Shown piece by piece: positions 15,286-21,774 of a stretch of 26,130 nt of DNA (the stretch's first letter is position 1; each line of letters begins with the position of its first letter). Source of the DNA: a virus. Position numbers and translations under genes: made by a program. Below the pieces are notes generated by a model that was not told the DNA's origin, did not search any database, and was given only the letters and a program-made list of their open reading frames with translations. Location: IMG/VR virus record IMGVR_UViG_3300042346_000247, positions 1 through 26,130 of that record; one strand, given 5' to 3'.

Positions 15286-15644
15286 GCGCGATACCTTCAA
15301 CCATCAACTCGATGACGCGCTTCAACGAACGAAGGCGAATCGTCTCCGCGCTCGCAAAGACATCGACTCTCGTCGTCTATGAAGTTCCGGCAGGTAAGAC
15401 GCTTCGCATCGAGTCGATGAGCGTTTGCAATGTCGCGACGACGACGGCGACTTTCCGATTCCACGTTGTCGGAGCGAATGAATCCATCGCGTCATCGAAT
15501 GCTGTGTACTACGACAATCCGCTCCGAGGGAATGCGACACTCCTCGATGATTCGATTCGGTATCTGAACGCCGGAGATCGGATCGCGATTCGATCGGACA
15601 CGGCGAGCGCGATCGTCATCCAGATCCACGGAGTCGAAGAGTGA
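15282..15644 (+). CDS. Small beta-sandwich-like appendage protein
   Basis: 120 aa; ATG chosen in the ATGA overlap with the previous stop (a TTG two codons upstream is possible). Sequence pattern: TSTLVVYEVPAGKTLRIESMSVCNVATTTATFRFHVV, then LLDDSIRYLNAGDRIAIRSDT and a C-terminal IVIQIHGVEE. This alternation of strands with a central PAGKTLRI is typical of small beta-sandwich virion proteins. Unknown role; possibly part of a fibre or adhesin. Confidence 0.65.
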   Translation: MSAIPSTINSMTRFNERRRIVSALAKTSTLVVYEVPAGKTLRIESMSVCNVATTTATFRFHVVGANESIASSNAVYYDNPLRGNATLLDDSIRYLNAGDRIAIRSDTASAIVIQIHGVEE

Positions 15645-16636
15645 GCGTCGACGCGGCCTGCACCGCTTGTTGCTGTGGCGGATCTGTCTCGTGCTGCTTT
15701 CCTGACGCATCGAAGCCTATCGAGATCAACTATGTGACTCGAAAATCGACGTTCGCAGGCGCGACGGAAGTCGAGAGATATCTCGTTTCCGTTTCGATCA
15801 CGACGACGATGATCCGGAATTCGATACCGGGATCGCCATTTGTTGCATTCATGCAATCAAGCGGAGGCACTTTGCTTGCGCGAGTTGAAAGTGTCGCGCT
15901 CGAAGGAAGAAGCCCGGTTCCCGGTGTCATCTGCCCGGGACAGCCGAATCCGTACGAGTGTCCTCCATGCAATTCCTTCGTGAATTGCAACTCATACGAC
16001 TGGGTGTATTCCGGCCCTCTTCCAAATGGATCGGTCGTCATCAACTGTATTGATCTCTGTCCTGCTCCACCGTCGCCAGTCATACAGAGGCCTGCGTATA
16101 GGCTCGGCGTCTTGATCGGCTCGAATGTGCTTGGAACTCTCACCGAAAGAAATGGCAACAACGAGACATTCTCTCTTTGTGGGCCGGAGACGATCACAAG
16201 CACTCCGAACGTGGCTTTGTTGAATGGATTCAATTTCCAAGTTTACGGATCGAGTGCTTGCCTTGATTCATCGACTTTCTCGAATGGCTACGCGACAGGC
16301 GGCGATCCGCTCGGAGGGAATGGTGTTCCATGCTCTTCGCATCCATGCTATGACCCGAACTTCTCGCTAGCCTCGATCTGTCTGAACGGGAATCCTATTC
16401 CCGCTTGTATGGGTTACTCCGTCTCTACTTGTCCCGAGTTGCGTTGCAATCCATTCGGAGGAGCAATCGCGGGAAATGCGTATGAATGCTTCGGTGTGGA
16501 TTGCTTCGGAAATGGAATTTCCTTCGGATGGCAAGGATGCGATTCATTCCCCGGACAGACGGTGAACGAGGGAACTGCTTGTGAAATTTCAGTACGCAAC
16601 GAAGCGACAAAATCTTGCTCGGTGATTTATGGCTGA
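15641..16636 (+). CDS. Cysteine-rich appendage protein (unknown)
   Basis: 331 aa with a GTG start in a GTGA overlap. Not recognised. About 25 cysteines are spread through the chain, including CTACCC and SCC at the N-terminus, then pairs such as YECPPC, CIDLC, CSSHPC, CPELRC and CFGVDC. There is no signal peptide. Gly, Pro, Ser and Asn are also abundant, as in an extracellular rather than cytoplasmic protein. It lies within the fibre block and is followed by another CxxC protein, suggesting disulfide- or metal-stabilised parts of the virion. Extreme cysteine use is rare for tail proteins. Confidence 0.7.
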   Translation: MSVDAACTACCCGGSVSCCFPDASKPIEINYVTRKSTFAGATEVERYLVSVSITTTMIRNSIPGSPFVAFMQSSGGTLLARVESVALEGRSPVPGVICPGQPNPYECPPCNSFVNCNSYDWVYSGPLPNGSVVINCIDLCPAPPSPVIQRPAYRLGVLIGSNVLGTLTERNGNNETFSLCGPETITSTPNVALLNGFNFQVYGSSACLDSSTFSNGYATGGDPLGGNGVPCSSHPCYDPNFSLASICLNGNPIPACMGYSVSTCPELRCNPFGGAIAGNAYECFGVDCFGNGISFGWQGCDSFPGQTVNEGTACEISVRNEATKSCSVIYG

Positions 16637-16898
16637 CGGTTGCTTCTTCCTTCGAATCAGCGGTGACATCTGCGAGCATCCGATCCTCGCAGGCCCAACG
16701 AATCCAGAGAAGTGCGCGAGTTGCTCGAAGTATCGAGGCAGGCCGCGAGGCCTCGGCGACGTAGTTCACTCGATCACGACGGCGACGGGAATCGCGAAGG
16801 CCGTCGATACTGTGACTGGCGGCTGTGGAGGATGCGCCGCACGTCGCGCCGCGCTGAACGCGGCAGTTCCATTCTCCGATACTCCGAAGGAGAAATAG
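16629..16898 (+). CDS. Small CxxC protein with CGGC motif
   Basis: 89 aa, overlapping the previous gene by 8 nt. It contains CFFLRISGDIC, KCASCSKYRG, and then GLGDVVHSITTATGIAKAV followed by GGCGGCAARRAALNAAVPF. The combination of GLGD...TGI with C-GGC-xxRR-xxLN is a recurring motif in short phage and bacterial proteins of unknown function, known to me by pattern only. The cysteines suggest metal binding or redox chemistry. It may act with the cysteine-rich neighbour upstream. Confidence 0.7.
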   Translation: MADGCFFLRISGDICEHPILAGPTNPEKCASCSKYRGRPRGLGDVVHSITTATGIAKAVDTVTGGCGGCAARRAALNAAVPFSDTPKEK

Positions 16899-16900
16899 CA

Positions 16901-18286
16901 ATGCCATTTACCTACACAGGCACGGACGGACTCTTCCCGCGACTCGGTGCGCTTGTCTACATGATGGATCAAGTTCGAGCGCATCAGAACAATCTGAAGA
17001 CGCTTCTTGCGAACGTGCAACTTGAGTACTCATCGACCGATGCTTGGATGATCGACGTTCTCTCCGGCAATATCGAAGCGCGAATCGCGGAAGCGGGAAA
17101 CGTACTGAACGACGTTCGCGCGGCGGCAGAGCGAACGATTCTTGAGATGTGCTTCGATGAGGCGACGGCAGTAGGTGCAACGAACACAATGGTTCGAAAG
17201 GACATCCGAGACGCTCTGATCTGGCTGATTCGTCAGATGGATGTCGACATTCAATCAATCGACGGAACGACGATCACGAAGTCGAGTCTGTCCGTTGGCG
17301 GATCGAACAACGGCAACGGCAAGTTCTACTATTTATTCGAGGCTCCGAACATTCTGCTCGGCTCGACTGCCGACTGGCCGAACATTCGCACGGAAGTTCT
17401 TGAAGCGCGATGCATTCAAGACGCAACGTCCGGCGCGATCTCGCGAGGATCTGAGATCTTCGAAATTCGCGGTCAGCCTTCGTATCAAGGCCTTGACTAC
17501 CGATTCCCCGGTGGAAGCGGAACGCTCATGCGTTTGACGACTGCTTGCGCAAGCGTCGACAACGGCATTCCTGGACAGAACATCCTCCACAATTCCGACT
17601 TTGAGGATCAGACCTCGAATCTTTCTGATCGCTTCACGGTCGTAAGCGGAGCGGCAGGCACGGAATTTCTGACGGAGACGACGGCGGCGAATGTCTTCCG
17701 AGGATCAAGCGCGATCAAACTCGCGGTGACGGGATCGACTTTCAATATCCGCCAGAGGCTCGCAGACTTCGACGGAACTCTCGGAAGGCTCACGCCGGAT
17801 CGACCGTACATCCTCGCCGTCGCGATCAAGAAGGACACGACGGCAACCGGAACGCTTCGTCTCTCGGTGAAGGACGCTTCTGGAAATATCATCGACGGCG
17901 GAAGTTTCTTGTTCTCACAATCAATCGCCTCGACAACGACTTCGTTTGCGATTTATGCAACTCAGTTGCGCTCTCCGCGCATCGTGCCAAGCGAGTTGTA
18001 CTTTCACATCGAGACGACAGCGGCGATCGCGACGGATGCTGTCTACATCGACGAGATCGTTCTCGCGGAGATGATGCCGATCGCGAATGGTGGGCCTTCG
18101 CTTGCGATCGTTGCAGGCTCGACGAACTGGAGCGCGGACGACAACGCTCGATACACATTCACGAACAACGGCGAAGGCGCGTTTGCTACGGCGTTCGATC
18201 GCTTGTTCGATATGTACGGGAAGGGCCTCAGCCTTCCTGCGAACTATCTCGGCACCGAGACGATCTCTGATTCTCTGATCGCCTGA
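16901..18286 (+). CDS. Large tail appendage protein with CBM-like beta-sandwich
   Basis: 461 aa; ATG after GAAGGAGAAATAGC. Residues 1-130 are largely helical (FPRLGALVYMMDQVRAHQNNLKTLL; VLNDVRAAAERTILEMCFDEATA), perhaps a trimeric stalk. A middle beta region follows, then from about residue 225 a carbohydrate-binding-module-like sandwich starting NILHNSDFEDQTSNL, with RGSSAIKLAVTGSTFNIRQRL and PYILAVAIKKDTTATGTLRLSVKD. The C-terminus is a separate small domain (NWSADDNARYTFTNNGEG...). Probably host-surface binding. It is the last gene of the structural run. Confidence 0.72.
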   Translation: MPFTYTGTDGLFPRLGALVYMMDQVRAHQNNLKTLLANVQLEYSSTDAWMIDVLSGNIEARIAEAGNVLNDVRAAAERTILEMCFDEATAVGATNTMVRKDIRDALIWLIRQMDVDIQSIDGTTITKSSLSVGGSNNGNGKFYYLFEAPNILLGSTADWPNIRTEVLEARCIQDATSGAISRGSEIFEIRGQPSYQGLDYRFPGGSGTLMRLTTACASVDNGIPGQNILHNSDFEDQTSNLSDRFTVVSGAAGTEFLTETTAANVFRGSSAIKLAVTGSTFNIRQRLADFDGTLGRLTPDRPYILAVAIKKDTTATGTLRLSVKDASGNIIDGGSFLFSQSIASTTTSFAIYATQLRSPRIVPSELYFHIETTAAIATDAVYIDEIVLAEMMPIANGGPSLAIVAGSTNWSADDNARYTFTNNGEGAFATAFDRLFDMYGKGLSLPANYLGTETISDSLIA

Positions 18287-18542
18287 TGAGATCTCCGAGG
18301 ATCGCTGCTCTCGCTTGCGCGACAAGGAAGCGGAGATCGTCTTCCTCGGCGAGATCGACGGCGAGCGTGTAGAGATCGAGCGATTCCCAAGTCGGAGAGA
18401 GAATCGAGCGGCATCGGAGTGCAGCGCGATCGGAGTTGCCTCGCGTGACCGCGAAGGAAAGCACAGTCTCGACGTGTGCTTGGACGCGACGAGATTCGAG
18501 TTTGTGCAGGCCTCTCGGATTTTTTCTCGACATCTCCTTCAT
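18228..18542 (-). CDS. Possible leftward ORF facing the control region
   Basis: 104 aa from the ATG at 18542 (or 101 aa from 18533, next to AAGGAG). Its codons (many CTC, GTC, GAT, GCG) resemble those of the phage genes, and a segment LDLYTLAVDLAEEDDLRFLVAQARAAILGDL looks like a real helix-rich protein. It would be divergent from the RecT-like gene with the triple half-site between them, a classical layout for a phage regulator. Against it: it overlaps the end of the upstream gene, no HTH is obvious, and the opposite strand also has an open frame (18315-18602). Low confidence. Confidence 0.3.
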   Translation of the reverse strand: MKEMSRKNPRGLHKLESRRVQAHVETVLSFAVTRGNSDRAALRCRSILSPTWESLDLYTLAVDLAEEDDLRFLVAQARAAILGDLIRRSENQRSSRCRDSSQEG

Positions 18543-18556
18543 TCTTCCGATATAGT
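18527..18556 (+). promoter_or_regulatory. Putative sigma70-like promoter for the recombination genes
   Basis: TCGACA (18527-18532) and TATAGT (18551-18556) with an 18-nt spacer. The -10 box touches the first half-site of the repeat array, so a bound protein would block RNA polymerase. Transcription would begin near 18563. Confidence 0.5.
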
Positions 18557-18581
18557 GTCCGCAAGCGGACACGGTGTCCGC
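18555..18581. promoter_or_regulatory. Triple half-site operator array
   Basis: GTGTCCGC (18555-18562), its complement GCGGACAC (18565-18572) and GTGTCCGC again (18574-18581). The first two make an 18-bp palindrome with AA between; the second and third make a 17-bp palindrome with one G between. The array overlaps the -10 and likely start site, the expected position for a repressor. In RNA, the second and third copies can fold as a 5'-end hairpin. Confidence 0.75.
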
Positions 18582-18598
18582 AGAAACAGGAGACACAA

Positions 18599-19483
18599 AT
18601 GACAGCAATGATCGTATCGGAGGCCGCGAAGTCGGCCAGTTCTCAACTCGCCATTGCCGGAACAAAGGCTCTCGAAGCCTACATCGCCGCAGGCGATATC
18701 GGCAAACTCGGGCCGGAGCAGCGCATCGCGCTCTATCGGGCCGTATGCGATTCGATGGGGTTGAATCCCCTCACGCAACCGTTTCAGTATCTCACGCTCT
18801 CGGGGAAGACGGTTCTGTACGCGACGAAGAGTTGCACCGAGCAGTTGCGCTCGATTCACGGAGTTTCGGTCGTTCGTATGGAACGCGAGATCATCGGCGA
18901 CATCCTGACCGTCACGGTCGCCGTGACCGAGCGGACGGGCCGCGAGGACATCTCGACTGGCTCGGTCAGCCTCGCCGGATTGAAAGGCGAGAACTTGAGC
19001 AATGCTCACATGAAGGCCGAGACGAAGGCAAAGAGACGCGCGACCTTAAGCATCTGCGGCCTTGCCGTCCTCGATGAATCCGAGGTCGACTCGATCGCAG
19101 GAGCGCAGGCCGTTCCAGTCGAGCAGTTCCACGCCGAGCCAAAGAAGGCATCGAAGCCAACCAAAGAGGAACGGCGGCGCGATCTCGACGAACTCACGAA
19201 TCCGACTCCGATCGCGAATCGAGTCGCCGAGCCAGAGACGGTCGCGGAGGACTGCATCACGATCCTTGCACGATCGCCGATCGGCGTAGTCGAAGGCAAG
19301 TCGGGCCGCCGCGTCTGGCGCATCGACCAAGAAGATCAACCGCTCCCGATCGCCGTTCTCTCCGAGGAGATCGCCTCGGGACTGGAAGCGAATCAGGCGT
19401 TCAGCGTCAATACGCGCGTCCGCGTCAAGCCTCGCGCGAATGGTGGATTCGAGGTCGTCGAGATCATCGGAGACGCTCCATGA
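18599..19483 (+). CDS. RecT/Red-beta-like single-strand annealing protein (putative)
   Basis: 294 aa; ATG after ACAGGAGACACAA. The region LYRAVCDSMGLNPLTQPFQYLTLSGKTVLYATKSCTEQLRSIHG resembles the Red-beta/RecT pattern with GLNPLT, and AHMKAETKAKRRATLSICGLAVLDESEV the later conserved helix. These proteins anneal complementary single strands in phage recombination and replication. The region about 195-235 is a charged linker (KKASKPTKEERRRDLDEL), followed by a beta-rich C-terminal domain (ITILARSPIGVVEGKSGRRVWRI ... VNTRVRVKPRANGGFEVVEIIG) that may be an OB-like fold. RusA at the window end fits a recombination set. The family call rests on pattern memory. Confidence 0.6.
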   Translation: MTAMIVSEAAKSASSQLAIAGTKALEAYIAAGDIGKLGPEQRIALYRAVCDSMGLNPLTQPFQYLTLSGKTVLYATKSCTEQLRSIHGVSVVRMEREIIGDILTVTVAVTERTGREDISTGSVSLAGLKGENLSNAHMKAETKAKRRATLSICGLAVLDESEVDSIAGAQAVPVEQFHAEPKKASKPTKEERRRDLDELTNPTPIANRVAEPETVAEDCITILARSPIGVVEGKSGRRVWRIDQEDQPLPIAVLSEEIASGLEANQAFSVNTRVRVKPRANGGFEVVEIIGDAP

Positions 19484-19839
19484 GTGGCGAGATCGTCGGC
19501 TCGGCAAGCCTTCGATCGCAGATCGGGATCGCGGCGGAAGATCCGAAGATCTTTCGTCCGATCTCGGTCGCGGAGGCTCTCGAAGTTGCGCGAATCATCA
19601 AGGCTGATACTTCGATTGACGAGGACATCCGCGAGGTCGTCGAGGTCGGAATCCCGCTTGATCTGATGCCTGCACATCTCACGCCAAGGAAGGAACTTCT
19701 CGCCGAGGCTCTTCGCGTCTCGGTGCGAACGATCCGCCGGAGAGAACTCGCTTGGGAACTCTGCGACCAGAGAGTTCGATTTGATCTTGTGCATCGAGCG
19801 AGTCGGCTTGTCTTCGCGAATCGCGGATCGCGTCTCTGA
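19480..19839 (+). CDS. Small HTH-like protein
   Basis: 119 aa, ATGA-coupled to the RecT-like gene. Not recognised by family. The C-terminal half has a helix-turn-helix-like stretch, KELLAEALRVSVRTIRRRELAWELC, so DNA binding is possible. The N-terminal half contains IFRPISVAEALEVARIIKADTSIDEDI. It is the last gene before an intrinsic terminator. It could be a regulator acting on the upstream repeat array, which is speculation. Confidence 0.65.
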   Translation: MSGEIVGSASLRSQIGIAAEDPKIFRPISVAEALEVARIIKADTSIDEDIREVVEVGIPLDLMPAHLTPRKELLAEALRVSVRTIRRRELAWELCDQRVRFDLVHRASRLVFANRGSRL

Positions 19840-19850
19840 ATCACTCGTCG

Positions 19851-19883
19851 AGCCTGCCGTGAGAAGTTCGCGGCAGGCTTTTT
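19851..19883 (+). terminator. Rho-independent terminator
   Basis: AGCCTGCCG (19851-19859) pairs perfectly with CGGCAGGCT (19871-19879) around an 11-nt loop and runs into TTTTT (19879-19883). It begins 12 nt after the stop of the HTH-like gene. This is the clearest intrinsic terminator in the window. Confidence 0.9.
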
Positions 19884-19915
19884 CACAATCTTCGGAAATG
19901 TGAAAGTTTCCCCCC

Positions 19916-19946
19916 TTTACAAATCGAAATCCCTCCCCCCTAATAC
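19916..19946 (+). promoter_or_regulatory. Possible promoter in C-tract region
   Basis: TTTACA (19916-19921) and TAATAC (19941-19946) with a 19-nt spacer, longer than ideal. They lie in a distinctive leader with runs of six C (C6 and C5 tracts, about 19910-19952) followed by a T/C-rich stretch (about 19970-19992). It would serve the gene at 20075. Confidence 0.35.
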
Positions 19947-20043
19947 CCCCCTCCCGACTACTTGAATCAAACTTCTTCTCTCTCTTCTTTCTTGGAACCG
20001 GAAGTGAAGAACGTCAAACGTAGTTATGGAGAGGGCCGCGAAA

Positions 20044-20061
20044 CTCTGGCAGGAGCCAGAG
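20044..20061 (+). promoter_or_regulatory. ANGGA-family leader hairpin 1 (loop AGGA)
   Basis: CTCTGGC (20044-20050) pairs with GCCAGAG (20055-20061) around loop AGGA, a one-base-shorter version of the A(N)GGA loop seen in the four downstream leaders. It ends 13 nt before the ATG at 20075. The ribosome site there is only a weak purine tract (about 20061-20069). Confidence 0.6.
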
Positions 20062-20074
20062 AAAGAGAGACACA

Positions 20075-20692
20075 ATGCAATCGAAGACGAACGGCATGAC
20101 GCGCGAGGAACTTGCCGGATTTACTGCGCGAGCGAATCGGTACTTCAAAGGCGAAACCGATCGCGAGTTGTGGTCACTCGCGCTTCCGCGAATCGCCGAG
20201 GAATCCGCCGAGGTCGCGATGGCCGCGCTTGAGAACTACTCGATTCAATGGGGAGGGCCGCGAGCGCGTTTCCTCCCTGCAAAATATTTCGAGTTCCTCG
20301 CCGATGTGAAAGTGCGCCGTCTCGAACTTACGCAGCGCGAGGCTCGCGAGCGCGAGGCTCGGATGCGCTCGATCGCATCGAGTCGAGACGCGGCAGTCTG
20401 CGAGGCCGACTGGCTCTCACGTCGTCGCGAGATCGAGACTGCGAATCCGCTCGAAGTCGGAGAAGCGGTCGACTACCTTCGATCGCTCGGGTGGGGCAAT
20501 CCGCCGGAAGCCTTTGGCGCATGGTCGCGGCCTTGGATTCTGGCCGTCTCGGATCTCGTCTGCCGGAGAACGCTCGCCGGTTACGATCGCGATCGGCAGG
20601 CATTCGAGGATCGCGACCGGAATCCGCTCCGGCCAGTCTCGGCGGCGACGTTCTACCGCGAGGCCGGAAAGGCCGCAGGAAGGCTCACCTAG
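20075..20692 (+). CDS. Hypothetical protein, possible replication/helicase-loader type
   Basis: 205 aa. An in-frame second ATG at 20096 is also possible. The N-terminal half (REELAGFTARANRYFKGETDRELWSLALPRIAEESAEVAMAALENYSIQWGGPRARFLPAKYFEFL) resembles the small helical N-terminal domains of phage replisome organisers or helicase loaders, where a patch ending in F-P-A/S precedes the linker. A basic helical segment (about 85-110) and a C-terminal domain with VDYLRSLGWGNPPEAFGAWSRPW follow. This is a weak resemblance; function stays open. It sits between two control regions and is transcribed alone. Confidence 0.7.
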   Translation: MQSKTNGMTREELAGFTARANRYFKGETDRELWSLALPRIAEESAEVAMAALENYSIQWGGPRARFLPAKYFEFLADVKVRRLELTQREAREREARMRSIASSRDAAVCEADWLSRRREIETANPLEVGEAVDYLRSLGWGNPPEAFGAWSRPWILAVSDLVCRRTLAGYDRDRQAFEDRDRNPLRPVSAATFYREAGKAAGRLT

Positions 20693-20707
20693 GCGTTTGG
20701 CCCGTTT

Positions 20708-20750
20708 GGAGGCCTGCCAAGGCCTTCCGCGCTTCAAGGCCTGTACAGGC
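20708..20750. repeat. Inverted repeats after the 20075 gene
   Basis: GGAGGCC (20708-20714) pairs with GGCCTTCC (20721-20728) with one bulged base around a 6-nt loop, and a perfect 12-bp palindrome GCCTGTACAGGC lies at 20739-20750. Only TGTTT follows, so this is at best a weak terminator. The two share AGGCCT words, so one may derive from the other. Confidence 0.45.
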
Positions 20751-20788
20751 TGTTTCCCGCGATTTGAATATACAATGTCCAAATAACA

Positions 20789-20824
20789 AGAATCTTCAGA
20801 AGATTTCGAGAATCTCTGAAGCAT
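20789..20824. promoter_or_regulatory. Pair of 16-bp direct repeats, operator candidate
   Basis: AGAATCTTCAGAAGAT (20789-20804) and AGAATCTCTGAAGCAT (20809-20824) are offset by 20 bp, close to two helical turns. The first also contains a 7-1-7 palindrome (AATCTTC-A-GAAGATT). They lie 25-60 bp upstream of the TATACT box at 20850, a natural place for an activator or repressor. Confidence 0.55.
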
Positions 20825-20849
20825 TTCCTACTTTGAGCCGAAATATGTG

Positions 20850-20855
20850 TATACT
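20850..20855 (+). promoter_or_regulatory. Putative -10 box for the small-gene cluster
   Basis: TATACT in an AT-rich stretch (AAATATGTGTATACTG). No good -35 at 17 nt, consistent with an activator-dependent promoter using the repeats upstream. Transcription would start near 20862, placing leader hairpin 2 at the extreme 5' end of the mRNA. Confidence 0.45.
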
Positions 20856-20863
20856 GATCACAT

Positions 20864-20880
20864 CAAGGCAAGGAGCCTTG
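20864..20880 (+). promoter_or_regulatory. ANGGA-family leader hairpin 2 (loop AAGGA)
   Basis: CAAGGC (20864-20869) pairs with GCCTTG (20875-20880) around loop AAGGA. Five nt later comes AAGGAG (20886-20891), then ATG at 20898. Confidence 0.75.
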
Positions 20881-20897
20881 GAACAAAGGAGACAGCC

Positions 20898-21080
20898 ATG
20901 AAGAATCAAACCGGCCTTTCAGTCATCGAAAAAGCACAGCAAATGTTTGAGCAGTACGGCATGGAAGAAGCCATCGGAATTGCGAACTCATTCGCAAGCA
21001 ACTCAAAGATTCACAGCGAGCGATTCTTTTACTGGATGGTCGTGAAGGCACTCAAGGAAGTCAAAGCAGACATGGAATGA
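20898..21080 (+). CDS. 60-aa protein with own leader hairpin
   Basis: Starts MKNQTGLSVIEKAQQM, with ideal AAGGAG spacing; a longer reading from 20847 would pass through the hairpin. Fully helical in appearance (EQYGMEEAIGIANSFA; FFYWMVVKALKEVKADME) with no Cys or membrane segment. Unknown function. First of four small genes that, unlike the rest of the window, are not coupled by overlaps but each carry a separate hairpin and a strong ribosome site. Confidence 0.75.
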   Translation: MKNQTGLSVIEKAQQMFEQYGMEEAIGIANSFASNSKIHSERFFYWMVVKALKEVKADME

Positions 21081-21093
21081 GGCACGGAGCCTC
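21079..21093 (+). promoter_or_regulatory. ANGGA-family leader hairpin 3 (loop ACGGA)
   Basis: GAGGC (21079-21083) pairs with GCCTC (21089-21093) around loop ACGGA. The stem begins inside the TGA stop of the upstream gene. AAGGAG follows at 21101-21106 and the ATG at 21114. Confidence 0.75.
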
Positions 21094-21113
21094 GAACACA
21101 AAGGAGACAGCAA

Positions 21114-21410
21114 ATGAAGGTCACGCAAAGACAACTCGAACTCATCCTCGCTCGCGACCGCGCTCTCAAGCAAGTCGCAAACTCTGGAGCGCACTCGATG
21201 CTCCTTCGCGAAGAACTTCGAGAAACTATTGATGCAGGCAATCAAGCAGAATACTGCGCTCAGATTCGTCACCTGCAATGGGACTTGAAGTGGCAAAAAG
21301 AAACGACCGACGAAGGTCGCGCTCGCATCGAAGCAGAAGCGGAAGAGGATGGATCGACTCTCGTCGACTACAACGGATGGACGCGCAATCTTCGCGCTCA
21401 AAGCAAGTGA
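21114..21410 (+). CDS. 98-aa helical hypothetical protein
   Basis: Starts MKVTQRQLELILARDRALKQV after CAAAGGAGACAGCAA. Mostly charged helices (LLREELRETIDAGNQAEYCAQIRHLQWDLKWQKE; EGRARIEAEAEEDG), then DYNGWTRNL near the C-terminus, which echoes the YNGW motif of the protein at 22063. No family recognised. Likely an early, host-interaction or regulatory small protein, based only on size and position. Confidence 0.7.
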   Translation: MKVTQRQLELILARDRALKQVANSGAHSMLLREELRETIDAGNQAEYCAQIRHLQWDLKWQKETTDEGRARIEAEAEEDGSTLVDYNGWTRNLRAQSK

Positions 21411-21417
21411 ACGACTC

Positions 21418-21432
21418 GCGGCATGGAGCCGC
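21418..21432 (+). promoter_or_regulatory. ANGGA-family leader hairpin 4 (loop ATGGA)
   Basis: GCGGC (21418-21422) pairs with GCCGC (21428-21432) around loop ATGGA. AAGGAG starts only 2 nt later (21435-21440), with the ATG at 21447. Confidence 0.75.
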
Positions 21433-21446
21433 AGAAGGAGACAGTC

Positions 21447-21716
21447 ATGCTTGTCACATTCGTCCCACGCAAGTCAAACATCAACTATATCGAAGCCGAT
21501 CTCTTCAAGGCGATCTCCGCTCTCGAAGGTATCGAGGAGTTTGCATCAGATACTCGGATCAGGATTCGCGAGAAACTCGACGAGGCCACTCGTCGCGGAC
21601 TTCGCACGACGATGCGATGGCAAGCATCGAACGTAGACGGACATCACTACTCGATCATCACCTACGCGATCGACCCTGATCTTGGATCGCACATTGCGAC
21701 AGTCTTGATTCGCTAA
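21447..21716 (+). CDS. 89-aa hypothetical protein
   Basis: Starts MLVTFVPRKSNINYIEADLF; the ATG at 21423 lies in the hairpin loop and is not a likely start. Alpha/beta sequence: a helix ISALEGIEEFASDTRIRIREKLDEATRRGL, then strands TTMRWQASN and HHYSIITYAI. No family recognised. Stop TAA is followed by a strong UUCG hairpin. Confidence 0.7.
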   Translation: MLVTFVPRKSNINYIEADLFKAISALEGIEEFASDTRIRIREKLDEATRRGLRTTMRWQASNVDGHHYSIITYAIDPDLGSHIATVLIR

Positions 21717-21728
21717 CGACTCGGATCG

Positions 21729-21752
21729 GAGGAGCCTCTTCGGAGGCTCCTC
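21729..21752 (+). promoter_or_regulatory. 10-bp stem-loop with UUCG tetraloop
   Basis: GAGGAGCCTC (21729-21738) pairs perfectly with GAGGCTCCTC (21743-21752) around TTCG closed by C-G, the extra-stable cUUCGg tetraloop. No T-tract follows. It may be a transcription pause, an mRNA 3'-end stabiliser or a processing site. Confidence 0.75.
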
Positions 21753-21774
21753 GAATCTGCGCCGTAGGCCAGAG

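Larger units (their letters stand above)
18287..18598. other. Intergenic control region
   Basis: 312 nt without a confident gene, between the structural and recombination genes. It holds the doubtful leftward ORF, a T6 run (about 18520-18525), a sigma70-like promoter and an inverted/direct repeat array just before the RecT-like gene. I see no clean terminator for the structural transcript here. Confidence 0.6.

Noticed and set aside
15322-15856. CRISPR or tandem repeat array
   Set aside because: No regularly spaced direct repeats were seen here or anywhere in the window. Apparent recurrences are common short words such as TCGATC and CTCGCG.
18315-18602. Rightward ORF (95 aa) covering the intergenic region
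   Set aside because: It begins with TTG, lacks a ribosome site, runs through the promoter and operator array, and ends just after the next start. Its second half reads as non-coding.
20739-20750. Attachment-site core at the 12-bp palindrome
   Set aside because: No integrase gene, no tRNA and no second copy of the core in the window.
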